Counted from the first letter of the stretch, positions 1-8,893 are shown. The stretch is DNA of 64,000 bases from Caecibacteroides pullorum (GCF_019239235.1 NZ_JAAZTS010000007.1:1-64000); one strand, 5' to 3'. Numbers and translations are program-made. The notes: generated by a model not told the origin, from the sequence alone.

Positions 1-89
<89 letters not shown>

Positions 90-99
90 TTTCCTTCAG

Positions 100-140
100 A
101 AGTCCTCCGTAACAATCTTGTTGCGGGGGACTTTGTTTTT
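100..140 (+). terminator. rho-independent terminator of the rRNA operon
   Basis: A 13-bp stem (AGTCCTCCGTAAC paired with GTTGCGGGGGACT, two G-U pairs) is followed by a T-rich run, directly after the 5S rRNA. Confidence 0.85.
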
Positions 141-175
141 TATGCCCGCCGGGAGAATCCCTATCTCTTCCATGC

Positions 176-313
176 AGTGCTTTCTGGCCTCCTCATGAAG
201 CGCTTCGTTATGCCCTCAGCAAGTGCTTCGTCACATCCTCACGCAGTGCTTCGTTGCACCCTCATATTGTACTTCGTCATTCTTTTATCCAGTGCTTCGT
301 TGCATTCCTAGCT
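176..313. repeat. six tandem copies of a degenerate 23-bp repeat
   Basis: The core AGTGCTTCGTT recurs at 176, 199, 222, 245, 268 and 291, an exact 23-base period, with units such as CGCAGTGCTTCGTTGCACCCT. The units diverge by several bases each. A related five-unit array lies at 41351-41457 in the opposite orientation. No unique spacers separate the units, so this is not a CRISPR. Apart from the terminator, this array and the promoter/operator, I see nothing in 90-515. Confidence 0.85.
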
Positions 314-372
314 TCTGTTTTCTGCCTTTCTGTATAAAATCTATTTTTCTTGCTAAGTTTTTTTCCTTTTTC

Positions 373-403
373 TTTGTGCATGTACATTCTTTTACTACAT
401 TTG
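373..403 (+). promoter_or_regulatory. Bacteroidetes sigma-AB type promoter of the ABC/GntR operon
   Basis: A -33 box TTTG (373-376) and a -7 box TACATTTG (396-403) are separated by 19 bases, matching the consensus TTTG-N19-21-TAnnTTTG. The predicted start near 410 leaves a leader of about 105 bases before the ABC ATPase. Confidence 0.75.
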
Positions 404-404
404 C

Positions 405-428
405 AGTGTACTATTAATCTAATACACT
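405..428. promoter_or_regulatory. probable GntR (YtrA-type) operator
   Basis: AGTGTA and TACACT form an inverted repeat with a 12-base centre, and the symmetry extends partly inward. It sits directly downstream of the -7 box and over the predicted transcription start, as expected for autorepression by the GntR regulator encoded third in this operon. Confidence 0.6.
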
Positions 429-515
429 ATTGTTCTTCAGAAGTTATGGGTGATAGGCCTTTAATCCGTTATTTCAGGAGGATACTGGTGATGGAACATC
501 AAATATTAATATGTT

Positions 516-1373
516 ATGCTACAAGTAGAGAATATTTCGTTCAGTTATGGACGCAGGAAGCCCGAGGTGTTGTCGGACTTTTCGTTTTCCCTGGAGAAAG
601 GCCGGGTGTATGGGCTGTTGGGGAAAAATGGAGTGGGCAAGTCCACTCTGTTGTATCTGATGTGCGGACTGCTGACGCCCAAGCATGGCCGCGTGATGTA
701 TCATGGGGTGGATATGCGGAGACGCCTGCCCGAAACGCTTCGGGATGTATTTCTGGTACCCGAGGAATTTGACTTGCCTGCCGTTTCACTGGTTCAGTTT
801 GTGGAGCTGAACAGCCCGTTCTATCCCAACTTCAGCAAGGAGGACATGATGACCTATCTGCATCTGTTCGAGATGGATTGGAACATCCATCTGGGCGGGT
901 TGTCGATGGGGCAGAAGAAGAAAGTGTTCATGAGTTTTGCACTCGCCACGCATACCTCGCTGCTGCTGATGGACGAACCGACCAACGGACTGGACATCAT
1001 GGCGAAGAGCCAGTTCCGTAAGTTCATCGCCTCGGGCATGTCGGACGAGCGGACGATTGTAATCTCCACCCATCAGGTGAGAGACATTGACAATGTGCTG
1101 GACCATGTGGTGATTATGAACAACAGCCGCGTGCTGCTCGACGAGTCCATCGTCCGCGTGACTGAACGGTTGGCTTTTGTGGAGAGCGATAGCCCTGCTC
1201 TGGCCGAGGAGGCTTTGTACAAACTGCCTTCGGTTCAAGGCAACAGCCTGCTGCTGCCCAACCGCGAGGGCGTAGAGACGAAGCTCAATCTGGAGCTGCT
1301 CTTCGGTGCCGTATTGGCCGACCCCGAGAAGATAAAGGAATTGTTTCATTCTAAAGTGGAGGAGGAGAGATGA
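516..1373 (+). CDS. ABC transporter ATP-binding protein (YtrB/YxlF-like)
   Basis: A 285-residue ABC ATPase that would power the membrane protein encoded next. Visible motifs are Walker A GLLGKNGVGKST (about 34-45), the signature segment LGGLSMGQKKK (about 125-135) in a slightly degenerate form, and Walker B LLLMDEPTNGLD (about 149-160), followed by the H-loop STHQVRD. It is first of four overlapping or abutting genes (ATPase, permease, GntR regulator, membrane-anchored protein). That layout is typical of GntR/YtrA-controlled ABC-2 transporters answering envelope stress or antimicrobials; the substrate cannot be read from sequence. The ATG at 516 is preferred to one five bases upstream because only it is in frame. 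Confidence 0.92.
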   Translation: MLQVENISFSYGRRKPEVLSDFSFSLEKGRVYGLLGKNGVGKSTLLYLMCGLLTPKHGRVMYHGVDMRRRLPETLRDVFLVPEEFDLPAVSLVQFVELNSPFYPNFSKEDMMTYLHLFEMDWNIHLGGLSMGQKKKVFMSFALATHTSLLLMDEPTNGLDIMAKSQFRKFIASGMSDERTIVISTHQVRDIDNVLDHVVIMNNSRVLLDESIVRVTERLAFVESDSPALAEEALYKLPSVQGNSLLLPNREGVETKLNLELLFGAVLADPEKIKELFHSKVEEER

Positions 1374-2224
1374 TGCGTGATCGTTTTTTCAGCATGCCGC
1401 GTTTTCTGGATTACTGTCAGAAAGATTTGGTGGAGAACTGGCGGACGAATGTGTTGCGGCTGGTAGTGATGTATGGCGCTTTGGCTGTCATATTCATCTG
1501 GATGGGCTATTTGGAATATCATTGGGATTCGAGCAATGCAACTCTCTATCTGGAAAGACTTCAAATGTCGGATTCCCAATACAGGGACCCGGTTTGGGGT
1601 GCCCAGTTTGGAGTAGGATGTTTCCTTATCTTTATCATGGGAACTTTGAGTGCCTCGTTCGTGATGGAATTCATGAAAGACAAGCGCCGTCGGATTTCGG
1701 CTCTGATGCTGCCGGCCACGATGTTCGAGAAGTACTTCTCCCGTTGGTTCATTTATACGCTGGTCTTTCTGCTAGCCTATGCCGTAGCTTTTGTATTGGC
1801 GGACCTGACACGTGTATTGGTCTATTCGCTGGCCTATCCTGATTTCACTCAAGTGATACAGACGTTCCCCTACGGACGGTTGGGAGATGAAACCATATTT
1901 CCTCATTTCTTCAGTACAGGACGGTGGACGCTCTTTAGTTTTTCCTTCTACTTTGCCGTCCAGAGCGCCTATGTGCTGGGCAGCGCCTTGTGGCCGAAGA
2001 ATGCGTTCATTAAGACCTCGGCAGCTTTGATTGTTGTTATCTCTATCTTTGTGGCCGTACTGGTTTCGCTGGTCAAATCGCTGACCTTCGGTCCTTATGG
2101 TCCCGACATGGAGGAAGAAACGGTGATGACGCTGTTCACTTGCCTCTTGTTTGCCTTTGCCATCTTCTGCTGGGTGACGGCCTATTATCGTTTGAAGGAA
2201 GCAGAAATCATTAATCGTTGGTAA
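1370..2224 (+). CDS. ABC-2 type transporter permease
   Basis: A 284-residue membrane protein with about six hydrophobic segments, including VLRLVVMYGALAVIFIWMGY near residue 26 and others near 82, 128, 190, 222 and 255. No enzymatic motif is visible. Its ATG overlaps the stop of the ATPase gene by four bases, so the two are probably translationally coupled and form one transporter. The sequence is only family-level recognisable; it is called a permease from its topology and operon position. The export substrate is unknown. Confidence 0.8.
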   Translation: MMRDRFFSMPRFLDYCQKDLVENWRTNVLRLVVMYGALAVIFIWMGYLEYHWDSSNATLYLERLQMSDSQYRDPVWGAQFGVGCFLIFIMGTLSASFVMEFMKDKRRRISALMLPATMFEKYFSRWFIYTLVFLLAYAVAFVLADLTRVLVYSLAYPDFTQVIQTFPYGRLGDETIFPHFFSTGRWTLFSFSFYFAVQSAYVLGSALWPKNAFIKTSAALIVVISIFVAVLVSLVKSLTFGPYGPDMEEETVMTLFTCLLFAFAIFCWVTAYYRLKEAEIINRW

Positions 2225-2226
2225 GT

Positions 2227-2610
2227 ATGGATTTTAGAGATACGAAAGCTATTTATCTGCAGATTGCCGACCGCATCTGCGACGAAGTACTGGTGGGAAA
2301 GTTTGCCGAAGACGGCCGCATTCCCTCGGTGCGCGAGTATGCCGCCGTGGTGGAGGTGAATGCCAACACGGTGATGCGTTCGTTCGATCAGCTCCAGTCG
2401 CAGGGTATCATTTACAACAAGCGGGGCATCGGCTACTTTGTGGCCGCGGGTGCCCGCGAGCGGATTCTCGCCCTGCGCAAGGAGCAGTTCCTGACGAACG
2501 AGGTCGATTATTTTTTCAAACAGCTGTACACGCTGGGCATTTCCGATGCCGAACTGGCGGCGATGTACCGCGATTATGCCAAGAATCAAGAAAAGAATAA
2601 CAAGTTATGA
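2227..2610 (+). CDS. GntR family transcriptional regulator (YtrA subfamily)
   Basis: A 127-residue protein with an N-terminal winged helix: MDFRDTKAIYLQIADRIC, then GRIPSVREYAAVVEVNANTV and GIIYNKRGIGYFV, the classic GntR recognition core. The short C-terminal helical tail (about 75-127) is the size typical of the YtrA subfamily, which carries no ligand domain. An upstream in-frame TTG (2218) overlaps the permease; ATG 2227, three bases after the permease stop, is preferred. It probably represses its own operon through the palindrome at 405-428. Confidence 0.9.
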   Translation: MDFRDTKAIYLQIADRICDEVLVGKFAEDGRIPSVREYAAVVEVNANTVMRSFDQLQSQGIIYNKRGIGYFVAAGARERILALRKEQFLTNEVDYFFKQLYTLGISDAELAAMYRDYAKNQEKNNKL

Positions 2611-3452
2611 AACGAACAACTTATGTAATATTGGGTGTGCTGCTGGCCCTTTTGGCTGGTATGAGTGCCACCATTATCTATTGGGGAACGCACAGCGGAA
2701 GCGCGTCGGACATGACCATCCGTTTGGAAGGAGAAGAGCGTGTGCGTCCGTTGCCTGCCTGTAAGGTCATAAGATTCCGCATGGATAGAATGCTGCATAA
2801 ACAAGATGGCAACGACGAGTTGAATTATTATTTGGCCGTTAATAATAATAATATCCGTCTGAAAGTGACTTCGGCAGACACTACTGCTGGAAGCCTCTTT
2901 TATGTAGCCGATATAGAGGAATTTATGGACTTTCAATCGCAGGGAGATACGTTGGACATTGTGTTCAGCTTTCCGCCCGAGAAATTGAAGAAGAAAATGC
3001 CACATGGAAAAATACCTTCCTATTTTAGCCTGCAGGCTGAGCCTTTGGAATTGCGCTTGCCCGAAAGCGTTGAGTGCTTGAAAGGAGAGGTGTTTGATGC
3101 AGTAGAGTTGCAGGACTTGCAACGCGATTCGCTGTTCATTGATTTCCTCCACAGTCCTGCCACAGTGTTTGTGCAGAATTCCCACTTCCGTGCTCTGTCT
3201 GCCTTGTCGCGTCAGTTGTGTTTGAATAGCGGTTCTGTGGACCGTTTGTATCTGAATTTGGGCGGACTGTATAATTTTAAGGTTGAAACAGACTCCTTCC
3301 GCATCGATACCGAATACTTGAGCGGCTCAAGGAATGTGGACTTCCAGGCAGATCCGCAGGAATGCCGTCGTATTCTGTGGAATCCCCTGTCGAAGAATGC
3401 CAAGCTGAATCTGAAAATAAAGAATCCAAGTGAAATCCTCCTGCGTGAATAA
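2607..3452 (+). CDS. membrane-anchored hypothetical protein of the ABC/GntR operon
   Basis: A 281-residue protein starting within the GntR stop codon (ATGA overlap). An N-terminal hydrophobic segment (about 7-27, VILGVLLALLAGMSATIIYW) is followed by a polar domain rich in short beta-like stretches. The C-terminal half (SALSRQLCLNSGSVDRLYLNLGGL) has the alternating pattern seen in beta-helix or GIN/adhesin-like domains, but I cannot assign a family. Its operon position suggests an extracytoplasmic accessory or sensing role; that is inference. A terminator follows. Confidence 0.75.
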   Translation: MKRTTYVILGVLLALLAGMSATIIYWGTHSGSASDMTIRLEGEERVRPLPACKVIRFRMDRMLHKQDGNDELNYYLAVNNNNIRLKVTSADTTAGSLFYVADIEEFMDFQSQGDTLDIVFSFPPEKLKKKMPHGKIPSYFSLQAEPLELRLPESVECLKGEVFDAVELQDLQRDSLFIDFLHSPATVFVQNSHFRALSALSRQLCLNSGSVDRLYLNLGGLYNFKVETDSFRIDTEYLSGSRNVDFQADPQECRRILWNPLSKNAKLNLKIKNPSEILLRE

Positions 3453-3472
3453 GCGGGAGGAGAGGATAAAAT

Positions 3473-3505
3473 GAAAAAAGGAATTGCGATTGCAATTCCT
3501 TTTTT
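3473..3505. terminator. bidirectional rho-independent terminator
   Basis: An 8-bp stem GGAATTGC / GCAATTCC with a 4-base loop (GATT) is flanked by A6 on the left and T7 on the right. It can end the ABC/GntR operon on the plus strand and the initiator tRNA transcript on the minus strand. Confidence 0.85.
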
Positions 3506-3507
3506 AT

Positions 3508-3583
<76 letters not shown>

Positions 3584-3602
3584 ATGTTCTTGATTTCGGG
3601 TG

Positions 3603-3633
3603 CAAAGGTACGACTTATTTTTGAAAAAACAAA
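3603..3633 (-). promoter_or_regulatory. promoter of initiator tRNA
   Basis: On the minus strand TTTG (3633-3630) and TACCTTTG (3610-3603) are separated by 19 bases, a perfect match to the Bacteroidetes consensus, about 20 bases ahead of the tRNA 5' end. Confidence 0.8.
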
Positions 3634-3658
3634 TATTCGGCAGATATTTTTTTTATTT

Positions 3659-3690
3659 CTTGTGTGATAATGGGAAATGTCTTACTTTTG
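3659..3690 (+). promoter_or_regulatory. promoter of the tetR gene
   Basis: CTTG (3659-3662) and TACTTTTG (3683-3690) with a 20-base spacer fit the Bacteroidetes promoter pattern, ahead of the ATG at 3725. Confidence 0.65.
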
Positions 3691-3724
3691 CACAGATTAA
3701 TACGCAATGTGCAATTATTAAACC

Positions 3725-4324
3725 ATGCCGTTATCCAAGACCAGAGCCCAGTTAGTGGACGTCGCCCGTCAGCTTTTTGCGAAGATGGGCGTCGAGAACA
3801 CCACGATGAACGACATCGCCCTCGCTTCGAAGAAAGGACGACGCACGCTCTATACCTACTTCAAGAGCAAGGAGGATATCTACCTGGCCGTGGTCGAGTC
3901 GCAGCTGGACATCCTGCTGGACACCATGAAGCGTGTGGCCGACAAGCACATTTCGCCCGACGAGAAGATGCTCGAGATGATCTACACCCGCCTGGACGTG
4001 GTGAAGGAAGTGGTCTACCGCAACGGTACGCTCCGTGCCGACTTCTTCCGCGACATCTGGAAGGTGGAGAAGGCACGCAAGCGGTTCGACGAAAAAGAGG
4101 TGCAGCTCTTCAAGGACGTGTTGCGCGAGGGTATGGAGACGGGCGTCTTTCAGATAGACGACCTCGACATGACGGCCGAGCTGGTGCACTATTGTGTGAA
4201 AGGTATCGAGGTGCCCTATATCCGCGGACAGATCGGAGCCAATCTGGACGACGCCACACGCGACAAGTACGTGGCACGCATCGTCTTCGGCGCCCTGCAC
4301 CGCAAGGATCCGAAAGCACTGTGA
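3725..4324 (+). CDS. TetR/AcrR family transcriptional regulator
   Basis: A 199-residue regulator. The N-terminal helix-turn-helix reads QLVDVARQLFAKMGVENTTM then IALASKKGRRTLYTYFKSKE (about 9-50), the standard TetR DNA-binding fold. The remaining ~150 residues are helical and form the variable ligand/dimer domain. The gene lies 65 bases ahead of fabG in the same direction, so it may tune fatty-acid synthesis as some TetR proteins do (FabR-like behaviour); the effector is not known. The longer overlapping frame from 3664 is a shadow. Confidence 0.92.
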   Translation: MPLSKTRAQLVDVARQLFAKMGVENTTMNDIALASKKGRRTLYTYFKSKEDIYLAVVESQLDILLDTMKRVADKHISPDEKMLEMIYTRLDVVKEVVYRNGTLRADFFRDIWKVEKARKRFDEKEVQLFKDVLREGMETGVFQIDDLDMTAELVHYCVKGIEVPYIRGQIGANLDDATRDKYVARIVFGALHRKDPKAL

Positions 4325-4389
4325 TACGGAGCGGAAAAGATAGTTTTACAACGAAGAAAAGATACTTTTAATTTTTAAACAATACGATT

Positions 4390-5136
4390 ATGGGATTATT
4401 AACTGGAAAAACAGCCATCGTAACTGGTGCCGCACGTGGTATCGGTAAGGCTATCGCATTGAAGTTCGCCGCTGAAGGCGCCAATGTAGCATTTACGGAC
4501 CTGCTAATCGACGAGAACGCCGAGAATACTGCCAAAGAAATCGAAGCCATGGGCGTGAAGGCCAAGGCTTACGCTTCGAACGCAGCCAACTTCGAGGATA
4601 CGGCCAAGGTGGTAGAGGCCATCCATCAGGACTTCGGTCGCATCGACATCCTGGTGAACAACGCCGGCATCACCCGCGACGGCCTGATGATGCGCATGAG
4701 CGAGCAGCAGTGGGATATGGTCATCAACGTGAACCTGAAGTCGGCATTCAACTTCATCCACGCCTGTACGCCCATCATGATGCGCCAGAAAGCCGGCAGC
4801 ATCATCAACATGGCTTCTGTAGTAGGTGTTCATGGCAATGCCGGACAGGCCAACTACTCGGCTTCGAAGGCTGGTATGATTGCTCTGGCGAAGTCTATCG
4901 CTCAGGAACTCGGCTCACGCGGCATCCGTGCCAACGCCATCGCTCCGGGCTTCATCATCACAGCCATGACCGACGCCCTGTCCGACGAAGTGAAGGCCGA
5001 ATGGTGCAAGAAGATTCCTTTGCGCCGTGGCGGTACGCCCGAAGACGTGGCCAACGTGGCTACCTTCCTGGCATCCGACATGTCGTCCTACGTTTCGGGT
5101 CAGGTGATCCAGATCGACGGTGGTATGAACATGTAA
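4390..5136 (+). CDS. fabG: 3-oxoacyl-[acyl-carrier-protein] reductase FabG
   Basis: A 248-residue short-chain dehydrogenase that reduces 3-oxoacyl-ACP with NADPH in the fatty-acid elongation cycle (cytoplasm). It shows the cofactor loop TGAARGIG (12-19), NNAG (90-93), and the catalytic tetrad N115, S143, Y156, K160 within INMASVVG and YSASKAG. The C-terminal SGQVIQIDGGMNM is the usual FabG ending, and the length is typical. It lies between a TetR regulator and a pseudouridine synthase gene, all on the plus strand and probably one transcript. Other SDR activities cannot be excluded, but similarity to FabG is close along the whole chain. Confidence 0.93.
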   Translation: MGLLTGKTAIVTGAARGIGKAIALKFAAEGANVAFTDLLIDENAENTAKEIEAMGVKAKAYASNAANFEDTAKVVEAIHQDFGRIDILVNNAGITRDGLMMRMSEQQWDMVINVNLKSAFNFIHACTPIMMRQKAGSIINMASVVGVHGNAGQANYSASKAGMIALAKSIAQELGSRGIRANAIAPGFIITAMTDALSDEVKAEWCKKIPLRRGGTPEDVANVATFLASDMSSYVSGQVIQIDGGMNM

Positions 5137-5148
5137 TGCAGCATTGAG

Positions 5149-5823
5149 ATGACCGTCGTTTACGAGGACAATCACATCATTATCGTCAACAAGACCGCTT
5201 CGGAGATTGTTCAGGGAGACAAGACGGGCGACGTGCCCCTTTCGGAAACCGTCAAGCAGTATCTGAAAGAGAAGTACCACAAGCCCGGCAACGTCTTTAT
5301 CGGTGTGACCCATCGCCTGGACCGCCCTGTGAGCGGTCTTGTTGTCTTTGCCAAGACCAGCAAGGCCCTGTCGCGCCTGAACGAGATGTTCAAGAACAGC
5401 GAGGTGAAGAAGACCTACTGGGCCATCGTGAAGCAGACGCCCGCCGAGACCGAGGGCGAGCTGGTGAACTACCTGGTGCGCAACGAGAAGCAGAACAAGA
5501 GCTACGCCTACGACACCGAGAAGCCCGGCAGCAAGAAGGCCATCCTGCACTATCGGCTCATCGCCCGTTCGGACAATTACAGCCTGCTGGAGGTGGACTT
5601 GAAGACAGGCCGCCATCATCAGATCCGTTGCCAATTGGCCAAGATGGGCTGCCCCATCAAGGGCGACCTGAAGTATGGCTTTCCCCGCTCCAATCCCGAC
5701 GGCAGTATCTGCCTGCATGCCCGCCGCGTGCGCTTCGTCCATCCTGTTTCGAAGGAACTGATCGATGTGGTGGCTCCCGTTCCGTCGGACAATCTGTGGC
5801 GCAGCCTCACAAGTTCTTTGTAA
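5149..5823 (+). CDS. RluA-family pseudouridine synthase
   Basis: A 224-residue enzyme that isomerises uridine to pseudouridine in structured RNA, probably rRNA or tRNA. The catalytic motif THRLDRPVSGLVVFAK contains the invariant Asp (D58). GRHHQIRCQLAKMGCPIKGD (about 154-173) is the second family signature. There is no N-terminal S4 domain, so it belongs with the short RluA-like proteins, and the target uridine is unknown. It starts 12 bases after fabG and is probably cotranscribed. Confidence 0.9.
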   Translation: MTVVYEDNHIIIVNKTASEIVQGDKTGDVPLSETVKQYLKEKYHKPGNVFIGVTHRLDRPVSGLVVFAKTSKALSRLNEMFKNSEVKKTYWAIVKQTPAETEGELVNYLVRNEKQNKSYAYDTEKPGSKKAILHYRLIARSDNYSLLEVDLKTGRHHQIRCQLAKMGCPIKGDLKYGFPRSNPDGSICLHARRVRFVHPVSKELIDVVAPVPSDNLWRSLTSSL

Positions 5824-5852
5824 AACCTGTATTTTGAAAACACTGATTTTCT

Positions 5853-8393
5853 ATGAAAAAAAGACTGATACTCCCGGCATTGCTGCTCTGTGCAGGAATG
5901 TCCCTGCAGGCGCAGCAACAGCAGGCGTCTGCTTTCTACCTGCGTCCCGCCGTATCGTTGCGGGCACCCCTCCAAGGGGATAGCATCAACTTCACGGGCG
6001 ACAAGTTTGCCATGAAGGAACTGTTGAAAACCAAAGTGAACTTGGATTTCGACTCCTATACTTACGACCGCGTCGAGGCCGATACCGCCGGCTATGTCCG
6101 TGTAGCCCGTGCCGACCGTGACAACCTGCTCTACCTCTTTGCTACCAACCTGCGTGCCGAGCACTTCATGAAGGGCAAGCTCAAGGTGTCTTCGCCCGTC
6201 CGCTTCGAAGTGTTCGTCAACGGCGTGTCCAAGCATGTGAAGGATGCCGCTCAGGACAGCCTCTCGCAGGTGCATCCCGCTGAAATCAGCCTGCGTCTGG
6301 AGCCCGAAGCCGATAACGAAATCGTCATCAAGCTCCTTGCCTCGGCCGACGACAAGGCCGAACCCGTATTGAAGTGCACCTTCGAGGGCGATAAGGACTT
6401 CGAGAACGTGCCCTTCCACATGGCTCCCGACCTGAAGCGCCGCCTGTCGCTCTACAATACCGCCTTCGGACAGAAAGTCTACTCCGTCTCCCTCTCGCCC
6501 GACGGCAAGTACCTGCTGACCTATTATTGGGACAACTATTCCACCAAGCGCTCGCGCACGTGGCAGGAGCTGACCGAAGTGAAGACCGGTCGCATGATCC
6601 ATCCCAACGTGCCCACCAATGCCCGCTGGATGCCCGTAAGCAGCAAGCTCTACTATACCGTGACGGGTGACGAAAAGAACGACTTGATTGTCTTCGATCC
6701 CGCCACCATGCGCGAGGAGACGGTGATGGCCAACCTGCCGGAGGGACGATTCACCTGGTCGCCCACGGAAGATTACCTCATTTATTCGTCTTCAGACGAA
6801 GGCGAGAAGGTCAGCGGCCCCCTGAAGCGCATGCTGATGCCCGACGACCGCATCCCCGGCTCGCGCAACCGCTCCTATCTGGTGAAGTACGATCTGAAGA
6901 CGGGCGTTTCCGAGCGCTTGACCTATGGTTCGCGTCCCGTCTACCTGAACGATATCTCCTGGGACGGTGCCAAGCTGCTTTGCACCACGTCGAAACCCAA
7001 CATCACGAAGTGTCCCTACAGCCTGACCACCCTGTTCGAAATCGACCTGAACACGATGAAGGCCGATACGCTGGTGCGTGAGGACGCCTACCTCAACTCC
7101 GCCTCCTATTCGCCCGACAACCGTCAGCTGGTGCTGATCGGCAGTCCCGAGGCCTTCGGTGGCATCGGCAAGAATTGTGGTTCGCATCCCATTGCCAACG
7201 ACTTCGACACGCAGGCTTTCCTGATGGACCTGACTACTAAGGAGATAACGCCCATCACGCGCGACTTCAATCCGTCGGTGTCTCTCCTGCAATGGAACCG
7301 TACGGACGGCTGCATCTATTTCAATACCACCGACAAAGACTGCCAGCACATCTACCGCTATACGCCGAAGAAAGGCACGTTCGAGATGCTCCCCCTGGCC
7401 GAAGATGTCATTTCGTCCTTTACGCTGGCCGACAAGGCTCCCCAGGTGGCAGCCTATGTAGGCGGTGGCAACACCTCGACCGGCGTGGCCTATCTGTACG
7501 ACGGCAAGAAACAGACATCCAAGCTGCTGGCCAATCCGATGCAGAAGACGCTGGACAAGATTGAGTTCGGCCGCATGGAAGAATGGAACTTCACGGCTTC
7601 GGACGGTACGACAATTGAAGGCATGATGTGTCTGCCTCCCGACTTCGATCCCGAGAAGAAATATCCGCTGATTGTCTACTACTATGGTGGTACTACACCC
7701 ACTACGCGTGGCATGACCTCGCCCTACAGTCCGCAGCTCTTCGCTTCGCGCGACTATGTGGTTTATGTCATCCAGCCCAGCGGTACCATCGGCTACGGAC
7801 AGGAATTCTCTGCCCGCCACGTCAATGCCTGGGGCGACTATACGGCCGACAACATCATCGAGGGTACCAAGAAATTCTGTGAGGCCCATCCGTTTGTCAA
7901 TGCCGAGCGCATCGGTTGCCTGGGTGCCTCGTATGGCGGCTTCATGACCATGTATCTGCAGACCAAGACCGACATCTTTGCCGCTGCCGCCTCGCATGCC
8001 GGCATCAGCAACGTCACCAGCTACTGGGGTGAAGGCTATTGGGGCTATTCCTACAACGCCATTGCCGCTGCAGGCAGTTATCCCTGGTCGCAGCCCGACC
8101 TCTTCACCAAGCACGGCGCCCTGTTCAATGCCGACAAGATCCACACGCCCCTGTTGCTCCTGCACGGTACGGCCGACACCAATGTGCCCATCGGCGAGAG
8201 CATCCAGCTGTACAATGCGTTGAAGATTCTGGGCCGGACGGTGGAATTCATTACCGTGGATGGTGAGAACCACTTCATTGCCGACTACGACAAACGTGTC
8301 CAGTGGCACAACTCTATCATGGCGTGGTTTGCCAAGTGGTTGCAGGACAGCCCCGAATGGTGGAACGACCTGTATCCCGAACGTCATTGGTAA
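5853..8393 (+). CDS. exported S9 family (prolyl oligopeptidase-like) peptidase
   Basis: An 846-residue protein with a signal peptide (MKKRLILPALLLCAGMSLQA) and therefore periplasmic or outer-surface. The middle is a repeat-rich beta-propeller (SLSPDGKYLLTYY, FTWSPTEDYLIYSS, ASYSPDNRQLVLIG), followed by a C-terminal alpha/beta hydrolase. The catalytic triad is readable: Ser693 in GASYGGF, Asp775 in GTADTNVP and His807 in GENHF. S9 enzymes of this plan (acylaminoacyl- or dipeptidyl-peptidase types) cleave short peptides, often next to proline. The exact specificity is not evident. It is followed by a terminator. Confidence 0.92.
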   Translation: MKKRLILPALLLCAGMSLQAQQQQASAFYLRPAVSLRAPLQGDSINFTGDKFAMKELLKTKVNLDFDSYTYDRVEADTAGYVRVARADRDNLLYLFATNLRAEHFMKGKLKVSSPVRFEVFVNGVSKHVKDAAQDSLSQVHPAEISLRLEPEADNEIVIKLLASADDKAEPVLKCTFEGDKDFENVPFHMAPDLKRRLSLYNTAFGQKVYSVSLSPDGKYLLTYYWDNYSTKRSRTWQELTEVKTGRMIHPNVPTNARWMPVSSKLYYTVTGDEKNDLIVFDPATMREETVMANLPEGRFTWSPTEDYLIYSSSDEGEKVSGPLKRMLMPDDRIPGSRNRSYLVKYDLKTGVSERLTYGSRPVYLNDISWDGAKLLCTTSKPNITKCPYSLTTLFEIDLNTMKADTLVREDAYLNSASYSPDNRQLVLIGSPEAFGGIGKNCGSHPIANDFDTQAFLMDLTTKEITPITRDFNPSVSLLQWNRTDGCIYFNTTDKDCQHIYRYTPKKGTFEMLPLAEDVISSFTLADKAPQVAAYVGGGNTSTGVAYLYDGKKQTSKLLANPMQKTLDKIEFGRMEEWNFTASDGTTIEGMMCLPPDFDPEKKYPLIVYYYGGTTPTTRGMTSPYSPQLFASRDYVVYVIQPSGTIGYGQEFSARHVNAWGDYTADNIIEGTKKFCEAHPFVNAERIGCLGASYGGFMTMYLQTKTDIFAAAASHAGISNVTSYWGEGYWGYSYNAIAAAGSYPWSQPDLFTKHGALFNADKIHTPLLLLHGTADTNVPIGESIQLYNALKILGRTVEFITVDGENHFIADYDKRVQWHNSIMAWFAKWLQDSPEWWNDLYPERHW

Positions 8394-8421
8394 GCGTAGA
8401 AAAACGTCAAAACGATAAAAA

Positions 8422-8467
8422 AGAAAAAGCCGCCCCCAGAATAGACAAGACGGGGCGGCTTTTTTCT
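8422..8467 (+). terminator. rho-independent terminator after S9 peptidase
   Basis: A 10-bp GC-rich stem AAGCCGCCCC (8427-8436) / GGGGCGGCTT (8452-8461) is followed by T6. Confidence 0.9.
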
Positions 8468-8579
8468 TGTTAGTGGCTTACTGTTGTTCAGCAACTTGGG
8501 CAGATGTTTAGTTTGATGGGGATGGATTGTTTCATGACCGATGAATAGTAGGGCTGAAAATCTTCGGTTTTTTGAATTT

Positions 8580-8624
8580 AGCTCTCCTGGCAACTTCCTG
8601 AAGGGAAGTGTGCCAAAGAGAGCT
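8580..8624. repeat. long nested inverted repeat of unknown role
   Basis: Three stem blocks nest around a 5-base loop: AGCTCTC/GAGAGCT, TGGCA/TGCCA and ACTTCC/GGAAGT, with 1-2 base bulges between them. No T-run follows on either strand, so it is not an ordinary terminator. It lies in the ~400-base AT-rich gap between the S9 terminator and 8868, where I see no credible gene. Confidence 0.7.
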
Positions 8625-8867
8625 CTCCACAAACAAACATAAACAGGGCTGCTACAATACTAACGTTTTACTTTCACTTGCTTTTGAGTATATATATATT
8701 GTTTAGGTTTAAGTTAGTCTGTTCAAGCAAGCGTTTGCTTACATGTAGAAAGGCTCAAATAGTGTGCCAGAAAACTCACTGTTTTCTTATGTTTTTGATA
8801 AACAGTCTATTAGAATCTAGCTGGCTGGAGGGGAAGTGTGGAAAAGGTTGTGGATGTGTGGAGGCGG

Positions 8868-8893
8868 GTGGGGAATATTTCCCCACTTTTATT
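8868..8893 (+). terminator. hairpin with T-run at the end of the intergenic gap
   Basis: The perfect palindrome GTGGGGAATATTTCCCCAC (8868-8886) is followed by TTTTATT on the plus strand. It abuts the stop codon of the convergent sigma54 regulator gene. Confidence 0.65.

Noticed and set aside
176..313. CRISPR array
   Set aside because: Regular 23-base period with no unique spacers, units too short and too diverged, and no cas genes anywhere in the window; the same reasoning applies to the 21-, 22- and 33-bp tracts.
6792..8387. Long minus-strand frame of 531 codons inside the S9 peptidase gene
   Set aside because: It is exactly antisense to a gene with a signal peptide, catalytic triad and normal length; the translated frame is rich in His/Val/Gly shadow composition and has no recognisable motif.
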